A stretch of DNA of 64,000 nt, from assembly GCA_015709315.1 (NCBI GenBank), contig JACCQI010000004.1:1-64000 (forward strand), written 5' to 3'. Shown here piece after piece: positions 27,149 through 34,621 of this stretch. Both the position numbers and the translations under genes were made by a program. Positions within the stretch are counted from its first letter, which is position 1. Every line of letters begins with the position of its first letter. The stretch comes from Desulfovibrionaceae bacterium. Lineage in GTDB: Bacteria; Desulfobacterota; Desulfovibrionia; Desulfovibrionales; Desulfovibrionaceae. The notes beneath the pieces are model-generated. The model ran no database searches. It was given only the letters and a program-made list of their open reading frames with translations, and was not told where the DNA came from.

Positions 27149-27249
27149 GGTGCAATATCTGCCCGCCCGCCAGCTTTCTTGATAAAACAAGGAGCGCGGA
27201 AATCCACCGCGCTCCTCCCCGGCCTCGGCGTTGCCGCTGCCTGCCGCCG

Positions 27250-27906
27250 CTAAAAACCGTGTTCCCGCAGATATTCCATAGTGATTTTGGATTTTTTCTC
27301 TGCGGCATGGTCGCCGACCCACGGAGCGACCATGCGCTCCACATACTTGCCGATGAGGTCGGTTTCCATGTTCACCTTGCGGCCGGGGGTCCAGCCGGAA
27401 ATGGTGGTGGCCCGCTGGGTTTCGGGGATGATGTTCACCTCCAGCCAGGCGGGGGCGCAGTCGTTGACCGTCAGCGAGATGCCGTCCAGGGCCACGGACC
27501 CCTTGGGGATGACGTACTTGCCGTGTTTCACGTCAAAGGAGAGGCGGTAGATCTTGGACTCGCCCGCCGGGCGCACCTCGGTCACCTCGGCCAGGCAGTC
27601 CACGTGGCCGGACACGATGTGCCCGCCGAAACGGTCGCCCATGGCCATGGCCCGCTCCAGGTTGGCCGTGGACCCCACGCGCAGGTCGCCCAGGCTGGTG
27701 ACGGACATGGTCTCGCGGGAGGCGTAGCAGGTGAACCAGCCCTCGCCGAAGGTCTCCACGGTCAGGCAGACGCCGTTGACCGCGATGGATTCGCCGTGCT
27801 CGATGTCCGTAAGATCGAACAGGGCGGTGATGCGGAAACGGGTTTCCGCGCCCCGGTTGTCGGCGGCGTCGATGCGGCCCATGCCCATGACCAATCCAGT
27901 GAACAT
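27250..27906 (-). CDS. ribE: Riboflavin synthase, alpha subunit
   Basis: 218 residues. MFTGLVMGMGRI, VNGVCLTV and the repeated barrel half GSVALDGISLTVND with GGHIVSGHVDC are diagnostic of the two-barrel enzyme. It dismutates two lumazines to riboflavin. GAGG lies eight bases before the ATG. It is separated from ribBA by the inserted block and from ribD by a binding-protein gene. Confidence 0.96.
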   Translation of the reverse strand: MFTGLVMGMGRIDAADNRGAETRFRITALFDLTDIEHGESIAVNGVCLTVETFGEGWFTCYASRETMSVTSLGDLRVGSTANLERAMAMGDRFGGHIVSGHVDCLAEVTEVRPAGESKIYRLSFDVKHGKYVIPKGSVALDGISLTVNDCAPAWLEVNIIPETQRATTISGWTPGRKVNMETDLIGKYVERMVAPWVGDHAAEKKSKITMEYLREHGF

Positions 27907-27976
27907 AGTGAAATCCTCGTGCGGTTCGTGGTTGAACGCCGTTGTATCAGGGCCGGGGCCGGGTGTAAATCCGGGA

Positions 27977-28789
27977 TCAGCGGAGATAGGCTTCCAGGAT
28001 GGCCTGATAGCGGTCCGTGGCTTTGACCCGGTCGAGGGCCTCCTGGAAATCGCGGACCACGACGGACGGGGTGTCCCGGTGGAAGGCATAGAAGACCGGA
28101 GTTTCGCGCAGCACGAAAACCGTTTCGTAGTCGTCCGGCGACAACCCGTTCTTGATGGCGATCTGCCGCCAGGACGACTCCTCGTAGGCCACCATGTCCA
28201 GACGGTTGTCGATAAGCTTGCGGATGTTGTGCCGCATGTCGGCCACGGCCTCGATCTTGTTGCGCTCGGTATATTTCTTGAGCAGCGTGTCCGAGATGTC
28301 GTCGCGCAGGGTCCCGATCCGGTATCCCTCGGCGTCCTCCAGGGTGGACAGCGCAATATTGGCCGATTTCTTGGCCACGAGCACGAACCGGGTCACGGCG
28401 ATGGGACCGGCCCAGCGGAAGAGATTTTCCCGCCGGACGATGCGCGCCATGCTGAACAGCACGGTGTTGTGGACGTTCAAGGCCCGGTCGTAGGCGCGCG
28501 CCCAGGGCATGATGTGGATGGGATGTTCGGGTTCGCCGAGTTCCCCCCAGACCTGGCGCAGGATGTCCACGGACACGCCTTTGAGCACCCCGTGCTCCGT
28601 GTAGTTGAAGGGATAGTATTCCTCGGTCAGGTAGGTGAGTTCCCAATCGGCCCGTGCCGGACTCGGCCAGGCCAGGAGCGTCAGGCAGACAAGGCATGTG
28701 GCCAGGACGCATAGCGGGACTGCTGCGGGTGGAGGCTCCCCAGCCTTGAAAATGTGCCCCGGTTCGGGGGGGTGCGGGTGAGATGGCAT
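27977..28789 (-). CDS. Periplasmic substrate-binding protein (SBP_bac_3-like)
   Basis: About 270 residues as read from ATG 28789. The hydrophobic export signal (VLATCLVCLTLLAWPSPARA) lies some 25 residues in and no good ribosome site precedes the ATG, so the true start may be internal. The body has LTYLTEEYYPFNYTEHGVLKGVSVDILRQV, the usual ligand-domain opening, and RDTPSVVVRDFQEALDRV near the end. No permease or ATPase is adjacent. It is a paralogue of the protein at 30665-31429. Ligand unknown. Confidence 0.75.
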   Translation of the reverse strand: MPSHPHPPEPGHIFKAGEPPPAAVPLCVLATCLVCLTLLAWPSPARADWELTYLTEEYYPFNYTEHGVLKGVSVDILRQVWGELGEPEHPIHIMPWARAYDRALNVHNTVLFSMARIVRRENLFRWAGPIAVTRFVLVAKKSANIALSTLEDAEGYRIGTLRDDISDTLLKKYTERNKIEAVADMRHNIRKLIDNRLDMVAYEESSWRQIAIKNGLSPDDYETVFVLRETPVFYAFHRDTPSVVVRDFQEALDRVKATDRYQAILEAYLR

Positions 28790-28955
28790 GTGTGTATTTT
28801 GCTGTATTGTATAATGCTATCAGGAGAAAAGGCGCGTGTAAACAGGGAGGTGCGTGTTCGGGCGGTCGATTGACCTTTTTCTTGGCGGATCGGCCGGAGG
28901 CGGGAAGGGGGCGGCGGCCGGGGATTTTCGGGGAGTGCGGCCGCGTGTCCGAAGG

Positions 28956-30092
28956 CTAATCGCGCAGCAGGGTCAGCATGACGTCGGCCCCGGTCCGCTC
29001 CATGCGGGAGATGCGGAAGTTGTCGGCCCGGGCCATGGCCGTGCCGGGGCGGCCCGAGTAGGCCGAGGGCGCGGCATTGTCGCCCAGGATGCGCGGGGCC
29101 AGGAAGTGGACCAGTTCGTCGGCCAGGCCCTGCTCGATGAGGGACAGGGCGAACCGGCCTCCGCCTTCGCACAGGGTGTAGTGGCAGTCCCGGTCGTAGC
29201 GCAGCCGCTCGAAACCGTGGGACAGGTGCAGGCGGCCGGGCTCGCCGGGCAGCGGCCAGACCGAGGTGCCGCGCTCCCGGAGCCGGTCGGCCGGCTCGGA
29301 GCGGGCGGCCTTTTCCGTGGTCATGAACACGGCCTGTTCGGGCCGGGAGCGGAGCAGGCCGAATCTTGCGGGGTCGCGGGGCAGCTTGGAGGTGACCACC
29401 ACGGCCAGGGGCTGGACGAAATCCGGGGGCAGGCCGTTCATGCGGCAGGTCAGGCTCGGGTCGTCGGCGTAGAAGGTGTTGCCGCCCACCACCACGGCTC
29501 CGGCCATGCGGCGCAGCGCATGCACGCGGGCAAGGGATTCCGGGCCGGAAACCGGCTCGGGCGCACCCGATGCCGAGGCTATCTTGCCGTCCAGGGTGGC
29601 CGCCATCTTCAGGATGTTGTAGGGCGAATGCGAGTTCTGCCAGGTCAGGAAGTCCGCGATCAGGTCCCGGCATTCCCGCTCGCAGACGCCGGTGGTGACG
29701 GCGATGCCGTTTTCCCTGAGGCGCTTGATGCCGCCTGCGGCCACGGGGTTGGGGTCGCGGGCGCCGACCACTACGGAGCCGATCCCGGCCTCGATGAGTC
29801 CTTCGGTGCAGGGCGGGGTCTTGCCCTGGTGGTTGCACGGCTCCAGGGTGACGTACATGGTCAGCCCGCCCGGCTCGATGCTCTTGGCCCGCGCGTCCGC
29901 CAGACATTCCCGCTCGGCGTGGAGCGCGCCGAATCGGGTGTGGAACCCCTCGGCCACGATGCGGCCGTCGCGGACCAGCACCGCGCCCACGCAAGGGTTG
30001 GGCGCAGTGGCCCCCCGGCCCCGGCGGGCAAGCTCCACGGCCCGGCGCATGAACCGTTCGTGGCCGGTTGCGGTTTCCTTCATCGAAGACAT
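28956..30092 (-). CDS. ribD: Riboflavin biosynthesis deaminase/reductase
   Basis: 378 residues. The N-terminal deaminase domain has zinc ligands in LHAERE and EPCNHQGKTPPC; the C-terminal reductase domain has AATLDGKIA, VVGGNTFYADDPSLT and EGGGRFALSLI. It carries out the second and third steps of the pathway on the RibA product. It follows the dCMP deaminase gene (25 bp gap) and begins the riboflavin run. Confidence 0.96.
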   Translation of the reverse strand: MSSMKETATGHERFMRRAVELARRGRGATAPNPCVGAVLVRDGRIVAEGFHTRFGALHAERECLADARAKSIEPGGLTMYVTLEPCNHQGKTPPCTEGLIEAGIGSVVVGARDPNPVAAGGIKRLRENGIAVTTGVCERECRDLIADFLTWQNSHSPYNILKMAATLDGKIASASGAPEPVSGPESLARVHALRRMAGAVVVGGNTFYADDPSLTCRMNGLPPDFVQPLAVVVTSKLPRDPARFGLLRSRPEQAVFMTTEKAARSEPADRLRERGTSVWPLPGEPGRLHLSHGFERLRYDRDCHYTLCEGGGRFALSLIEQGLADELVHFLAPRILGDNAAPSAYSGRPGTAMARADNFRISRMERTGADVMLTLLRD

Positions 30093-30117
30093 GGCCTCTT
30101 CCTGTTGCGGGCGGTTT

Positions 30118-30576
30118 TTACGAGAAGTCGCCTTCCATATAGACGCAGGTGACTCCCGCCTCTTCGAGCATTTGCTCGGAGAGTTCGTCCGGGTAGTTCT
30201 CGGCGAAATAGATGTGCTTCACCTCGCAGTTGATGAGCATCTTGGTGCAGAGGATGCACGGCTTGGTGGTGCAGTAGATGTCGCATCCGTGGAGGTCCAG
30301 GTTGTGGGTGGCCGCCTGGATGATGACGTTTTGCTCGGCGTGCAGGCCCCGGCACAGCTCGTGGCGCTCGCCGGAGGGGATGCCGAGCTTGTCGCGGATG
30401 CATCCCACCTCCTCGCAGTGGGCGATGTTGGTGGGCACGCCGTTGTAGCCGGTGGCCAGGATGCGCCGGTCGCGCACGGCGATGGCGCCCACGGCGCGGC
30501 GGGTGCAGGTGGAGCGCTGGGCGACCAGATGGGCGATGCGCATGAAATATTCGGGCCAGGGAAGTCTGTCGGACAT
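30118..30576 (-). CDS. dCMP/cytidine deaminase family protein (ComEB-like)
   Basis: 152 residues. Zinc site LHAEQNVI and [13 protein letters not shown]-terminal [23 protein letters not shown], and a further Cys/His pair (HCEEVGC) give the dCMP-deaminase/ComEB pattern. It deaminates dCMP to dUMP if the family assignment holds. The start at 30576 has GAGGA five bases upstream. It stands upstream of ribD as in related genomes. Confidence 0.88.
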   Translation of the reverse strand: MSDRLPWPEYFMRIAHLVAQRSTCTRRAVGAIAVRDRRILATGYNGVPTNIAHCEEVGCIRDKLGIPSGERHELCRGLHAEQNVIIQAATHNLDLHGCDIYCTTKPCILCTKMLINCEVKHIYFAENYPDELSEQMLEEAGVTCVYMEGDFS

Positions 30577-30664
30577 GGCGTTCCTCGTCGTGTTGTACGT
30601 CCGGTCCACCTATCACGTCTTGGGTTGAAAGGGAACGTCCGGCATGGGCGGCTTCCTGGGCGGG

Positions 30665-31429
30665 CTAGTAGTATTTCGAGACGATCTTCAGGTAGGGACT
30701 CATGCCTTCGGCATCGGTTTGCCGCATGGCGTCCAAAGCCTTTTGAAGTTCCTCGATGACGGCGTCAGGCGTGTCGGGGTGGAAGGCGAAGTAAAGCGGG
30801 ATGGGGTCAAGGGTCAGGGCCGTTTCATAGTCGCTTGTGTCGATTCCCTGCCTGCCCAGGAACCAATAGGCCGCAGCCGTGGCCAGCAGCAGGCCGTCCG
30901 CCTGGTCGTTCACCAGGGCCATGACCGCTTCCTCGGGGCGCTTGAAGCGCAGGAACCGTTGCTCGGAAAGGGCCGCTCCCAGGAGCGTCCGCTCCGGGCC
31001 GCTGTCGATGACCGAGGACAGGACCAGCGTTTTCGCGTCGCTGATGCGCGCCAGCCGGATGCGGCGCGACCGTTTGACCACGATGCCGGAGGTGGCCGTG
31101 AAGATGGGGCCGACCCACTTGAACCTGTTGCCCTGTTGGTGTTTTTGGGACAGGGAGAGGAAAACCGCGTCCTTTTGGCGGTAGTCGCTTTCGAGGAAGT
31201 GGTTCATGGTCGTGGCCCGGGTCCGGGCGACGGCGTGGCCCGTGATCTTGAGCAGATGCATGAGCAGGTCCCCGGCCATGCCCGAGGGCTTGCCGTCCTT
31301 CAGAAATTTGAACGGGGGCGCGTTGTTGGTAAAGACGGTGAAGGATCTCGCCTCGGCCTGAAGCGGGCAGGCAAGGAAAAGGGCAATGAAACAACAGACG
31401 GCTGCGCGAATTCGGGATATCCTCGACAT
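30665..31429 (-). CDS. Periplasmic substrate-binding protein (SBP_bac_3-like), paralogue
   Basis: About 254 residues. Signal peptide MSRISRIRAAVCCFIALFLA... cleaved near AEA, then FTVFTNNAPPFKFLKDGKPSGMAGDLLMHLLK, the classic extracellular solute-binding opening. YFAFHPDTPDAVIEELQKAL aligns with the end of the other binding protein at 27977-28789. The start at 31429 is chosen because an AGGA lies nine bases upstream. No transport genes are near; it may feed a receptor elsewhere. Confidence 0.75.
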   Translation of the reverse strand: MSRISRIRAAVCCFIALFLACPLQAEARSFTVFTNNAPPFKFLKDGKPSGMAGDLLMHLLKITGHAVARTRATTMNHFLESDYRQKDAVFLSLSQKHQQGNRFKWVGPIFTATSGIVVKRSRRIRLARISDAKTLVLSSVIDSGPERTLLGAALSEQRFLRFKRPEEAVMALVNDQADGLLLATAAAYWFLGRQGIDTSDYETALTLDPIPLYFAFHPDTPDAVIEELQKALDAMRQTDAEGMSPYLKIVSKYY

Positions 31430-31505
31430 GGGATCGATTCCTATCATGTTCGGTGGTGAAAGTCAGCGGCATTTCGCCCCGGACCGGGGCGGCGGGTCAG
31501 ATGCC

Positions 31506-31712
31506 TCAGCCGCCGGTGTTGCAGCCGCCGCCCGGAACTGGCCGGTCGCCGAGGCCCGGACTACCGCCGTCGACCTTGGCCGCGCACGCGCTCATGAGCT
31601 TTTCGGTGCGCTCGGAGCCGCACTGAGGGCAGGGCGGGAGCGCGTCCAGGGAAAAGACGAGTTCCTCGAATTCGTGGCCGCAGTCCTTGCAGGTATATTC
31701 ATAGATGGGCAT
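31506..31712 (-). CDS. FmdB-family zinc-ribbon protein (copy 2)
   Basis: 68 residues. MPIYEYTCKDCGHEFEELVFSLDALPPCPQC gives the four zinc cysteines; the tail is Gly/Pro rich and ends CNTGG. It is divergent from the ZraP-like gene, with the palindromic region between them. Paralogue of the protein at 7412-7681. Confidence 0.8.
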   Translation of the reverse strand: MPIYEYTCKDCGHEFEELVFSLDALPPCPQCGSERTEKLMSACAAKVDGGSPGLGDRPVPGGGCNTGG

Positions 31713-31781
31713 GGCGTGTTTCTCCGTGTGTGTATCGATGAATGTAATGTGGGTGCGTTCGGGCGAAAGTCAAGGCCGACG

Positions 31782-31843
31782 CTTGCACGTTGCACATTTT
31801 TTGTGCAATATATGTGCATTAAAATGCACAAAACAATGTGCAA
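31782..31843 (+). promoter_or_regulatory. Two palindromes, probable activator sites for zraP
   Basis: TTGCACA-ttttt-TGTGCAA (31790-31808) and TGTGCAT-taaa-ATGCACA (31813-31830) are perfect 7-bp inverted repeats whose centres are about 22 bp apart, two helical turns. Half-sites TTGCACG (31783-31789) and TGTGCAA (31836-31842 region) flank them. They lie 65-100 bp upstream of a sigma-54 promoter, the normal place for sites of an NtrC-type activator such as the one encoded at 34614-36002. Confidence 0.75.
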
Positions 31844-31893
31844 GCCAGAAGGAGTTATTTGGAAAATAAATGTTGTTTCAAGGTGTTATAGGT

Positions 31894-31910
31894 TTGGCAC
31901 GGCAAGTGCT
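31894..31910 (+). promoter_or_regulatory. Sigma-54 promoter of the ZraP-like gene
   Basis: TTGGCACGGCAAGTGCT matches the sigma-54 consensus YTGGCACGRNNNTTGCW at all specified positions but one, with GG at 31896-31897 and GC at 31908-31909. The start codon is about 65-80 bp downstream of the expected transcription start. Confidence 0.85.
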
Positions 31911-31987
31911 TCATGAGTCGGCAAGGAGAAACACACACACTCCATTTTCCTGAAGCATGAACCATACAACAAATTAAGGAGTCAACC

Positions 31988-32539
31988 ATGAACACCAAAA
32001 ACATCAGCATCGCGGCAATGGCGGCTTTTCTTATTCTCGGCATGACGGCAATGGCCTTCGCGGCCCCCGGCCAGGGGCGCAACGGCAGGGGCGCCGGCCT
32101 GAACTCCAAGGGCGTCTACAGCCAGTTGACCCCGGAGAAGCAGAAGGCCGTCGACGCCATCTACGACAAGTACGACGGCAAGTTCGACAGCCTGCGTACC
32201 CAGCTGTGGACCAAGCATTCCACCCTGCAGGCTCTGATCAACGGCGGCAATGCCGACGAGAAGAAGATCGGTGGCCTGATCGCCGACATCAACGAGCTGC
32301 GTGACCAGATGCGTGACACCCGCGAGGCCATGCGTGCCGACCTGGAAAAGGAAACCGGACTGGTCTGTTTCGGTCCCCGTCTCGGCCAGGACCGTGGCTT
32401 GGGCATGGGTCCCGACCAGGGGCGCGGTCCGGGCATGGGCTATAAGCGGGGCTACGGCAAGGGCTTCAACCGCGGTCCCGGCCAGGGCATGGGCTTCAAC
32501 CAGGGCGGTTGCAACGCTGCCGGTCCCTGCTGGAATTAA
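31988..32539 (+). CDS. zraP: ZraP-like periplasmic zinc-resistance/chaperone protein
   Basis: 183 residues. Signal peptide to about residue 26 (FAA). LTPEKQKAVDAIYDKYDGKFDSLRTQLWTKHSTLQALING and the helical region after it match ZraP (CpxP/Spy-like heavy-metal-resistance family). The C-terminal tail is Gly/Met/Arg rich (GMGPDQGRGPGMGYKRG, GMGFNQGG) with two late cysteines, likely metal binding. AAGGAG six bases before the ATG. Adjacent zraS- and zraR-like genes and a sigma-54 promoter support a zinc/envelope-stress role. Confidence 0.85.
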   Translation: MNTKNISIAAMAAFLILGMTAMAFAAPGQGRNGRGAGLNSKGVYSQLTPEKQKAVDAIYDKYDGKFDSLRTQLWTKHSTLQALINGGNADEKKIGGLIADINELRDQMRDTREAMRADLEKETGLVCFGPRLGQDRGLGMGPDQGRGPGMGYKRGYGKGFNRGPGQGMGFNQGGCNAAGPCWN

Positions 32540-32576
32540 AATGTATTTCCGATAACCCGGAAAACAGGATGCATGT

Positions 32577-32606
32577 GGGGCGGACCGCCGTGGTGGCGGC
32601 CGCCCC
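32577..32606 (+). other. GC-rich hairpin between zraP and zraS
   Basis: GGGGCGG-a-CCGCC-gtggt-GGCGG-c-CGCCCC forms a stable stem without a T-tract. It may be an attenuator or mRNA-end structure that raises zraP expression over zraSR. Confidence 0.5.
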
Positions 32607-32806
32607 GCAGCCGTACCTCTTGACCTCGGGGCTGACATTGTATGACAAGGCGGCATGGGGGACGGGAAAACCGCCCGTTCCCCGAGGAAAACCCGATGAT
32701 TGACAGTCTCTCGCTGGTCTTGTCCGCCAGCTTCATCCCCGCGCCCCCCGCTGACGCGGTTTTGCGCGTTTCCCGGGCCGCAGCGTCCAACGGAGAATAA
32801 TCCGCC

Positions 32807-34621
32807 ATGGAAGTCGTCCACCGTCAAGGCAATGAGAAAGGCCCCCTGGTCGCCCTGGTCCTCGCGCTGATCGTGCTGGGGCTGGGCAGCCTGTACCTGA
32901 CTTGGCAGTCCATCGCGCAGCAGCGCAAGATTGTCGAGGACCACATGGTTATGACCGGCAATTCCATCCTGCGCGGCGTGGACAACAACATCATACGCCT
33001 GGGCCGGAGCCTGCGGATGGGACCCCAGTCGTCCCACGTTTTTCGGGCCATGGCCGAGGAGCTTTTCACCGAGCTGTCCAAGTCGGAGGACATCGTGTTC
33101 ATCACCCTGTACGGCGCGGACGGCCAGCCCCTGGTGACGTCGGGCGACAGCGGCCAGACGCCGATTTTCGTCCTGCCCGATTCGGTCAGGACGGATCTGG
33201 AGCCGGGCCGCGCCTGGCACGTTGTGATCGAGATTCAGAAAAAGAGTGTGCTCGTTTCCGGCCTGCGCGCCCGTCCCGGCATCGCCGCCCTGACCGGGCA
33301 GACCGCCACGGGGCCGGAATCCGGCCAGCAACACGGACGGGGCATGGGCATGGGCATGAACCAGGCGGGCAACGAGTCGCCGGTCTACCTGGCGGTGGGC
33401 CTGAACGCCGAGAAGCACCTGGCCCAGTACCGCAAGTACCGCCAGGCGGCCACCTACCAGACCGGATACGTGTTCCTGGCGGCCGTGGTGCTCTGGTCCC
33501 TGGCGTTCGCCTACCTGCGCCGCCGCGAGGCCAGCCGCAAGCTGCTCCGCATGGAGCGGTTTCAGAACCAGCTTTTGGACAACATGCCCGACGGCCTGGT
33601 CACCCTGGCCGGGGACGGGGAGATCATGGCCGCCAACCACTCGGCCAAGAACTTGCTTTCGCCGGCCGGGGCCAAGGAGGCTCCCGAGATCATCGGGGCC
33701 AACTGGCGCGACCTCGACCTCGGAAGGCCCGAGGGCGACGGCAAGACGTCCTCGTCCTACGAGTGGAAGCAGTACGACTACCAGGGCCGCAGGCTGGAGA
33801 TACTCTCCCTGGACCTGATGACCCATGACGAGGATCTGGACCCGGAGTTCGGCCAGCGGCTGGTGCTCCTCCGCGACCGCACCCGCATCCGTTCCCTGGA
33901 AGAGGACCTGAACGAGGCCAAGCGGCTGGCGGAGATCGGCTCCCTGGCCGCGGGCGTGGCCCACGAGGTTCGCAACCCGCTCTCCTCCCTGCGCGGGTTT
34001 GCCCAACTGTTCGCCACCAAGCTCAAGGGCCAGGCCCCGCTGGACCAGTACGCGGCGGCCATGGTCCAGGAGGCGGACCGCCTCAACCGCGTGGTCACGG
34101 ACCTGCTCTACCTGGCCCGGCCGCGTCAGCTCGATCCGATGGACATTGATCTTTTCCAGGTGGGCGACTCCCTCAGGCAGCTCATGCGGTTCGATTTCGA
34201 GGACAGGCAGGTGGAGCCGGCCTTCGGCTTCGGGCCGGACCCGGTCTATGCCGACCAGGACGCGCTCAGGCAGGTGCTGCTCAACCTCATCTCCAACAGC
34301 CTGGACGCCATCGGCGGGTGCAGGGATCGCGACAAGCCGGGCCACGTCCAACTGACCTCGGAGCGCGGCAACGGCGGGGTCTGGGTCATTGTGGCCGACG
34401 ACGGGCCGGGCATGGACCCGGAGCTGGGCGACGACGTGTTCAAGCCGTTCGTCACCGGCAAGAAGACCGGCACCGGCCTGGGCCTGGCCATTGTCCAGAA
34501 CATCATGCGCGCCCACAAGGGCCGGGTGGTCATCGAGTCCGAACCCGGCCGGGGCACGCGAATGAAGCTTTTCTTCCCGGACCGTCCGGGCGGCGATACA
34601 GAGGAATTGTCCCATGAATGA
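32807..34621 (+). CDS. zraS: ZraS-like membrane sensor histidine kinase
   Basis: 604 residues. TM1 about 13-33, periplasmic domain 34-218, TM2 about 219-237, a PAS-like region (FQNQLLDNMPDGLVTLAGDGEIMAAN), a DHp helix with phospho-acceptor His386 in AAGVAHEVRNPLSSL, and an ATPase domain with DDGPGMDPE and GTGLGLAIVQ. The periplasmic part carries GRGMGMGMNQAG (177-188), a Gly/Met/His insertion resembling the tail of the ZraP-like protein next door. It overlaps zraR by 8 bases. Confidence 0.88.
   Translation: MEVVHRQGNEKGPLVALVLALIVLGLGSLYLTWQSIAQQRKIVEDHMVMTGNSILRGVDNNIIRLGRSLRMGPQSSHVFRAMAEELFTELSKSEDIVFITLYGADGQPLVTSGDSGQTPIFVLPDSVRTDLEPGRAWHVVIEIQKKSVLVSGLRARPGIAALTGQTATGPESGQQHGRGMGMGMNQAGNESPVYLAVGLNAEKHLAQYRKYRQAATYQTGYVFLAAVVLWSLAFAYLRRREASRKLLRMERFQNQLLDNMPDGLVTLAGDGEIMAANHSAKNLLSPAGAKEAPEIIGANWRDLDLGRPEGDGKTSSSYEWKQYDYQGRRLEILSLDLMTHDEDLDPEFGQRLVLLRDRTRIRSLEEDLNEAKRLAEIGSLAAGVAHEVRNPLSSLRGFAQLFATKLKGQAPLDQYAAAMVQEADRLNRVVTDLLYLARPRQLDPMDIDLFQVGDSLRQLMRFDFEDRQVEPAFGFGPDPVYADQDALRQVLLNLISNSLDAIGGCRDRDKPGHVQLTSERGNGGVWVIVADDGPGMDPELGDDVFKPFVTGKKTGTGLGLAIVQNIMRAHKGRVVIESEPGRGTRMKLFFPDRPGGDTEELSHE

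Larger units (their letters stand above)
26051..27249. other. 1.2-kb gene-free repeat region inside the riboflavin cluster
   Basis: Contains two inverted relatives of family E (26338-26455 and 26845-27148) and one family D hairpin (26769-26798). Reading frames here are not protein-like in composition, have no ribosome sites and are fully explained by repeats. The stretch between the repeats (26461-26760) shows no feature I recognise. Confidence 0.7.

Noticed and set aside
26051-27249. Several 60-200 codon frames in the repeat region
   Set aside because: Explained by family E and D repeats, low-complexity Arg/Pro-rich translations and no ribosome sites.
31500-31512. Possible UGA read-through at the end of the second FmdB gene
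   Set aside because: Only two codons follow before another TGA, no homology beyond the stop and no hairpin at the right distance.
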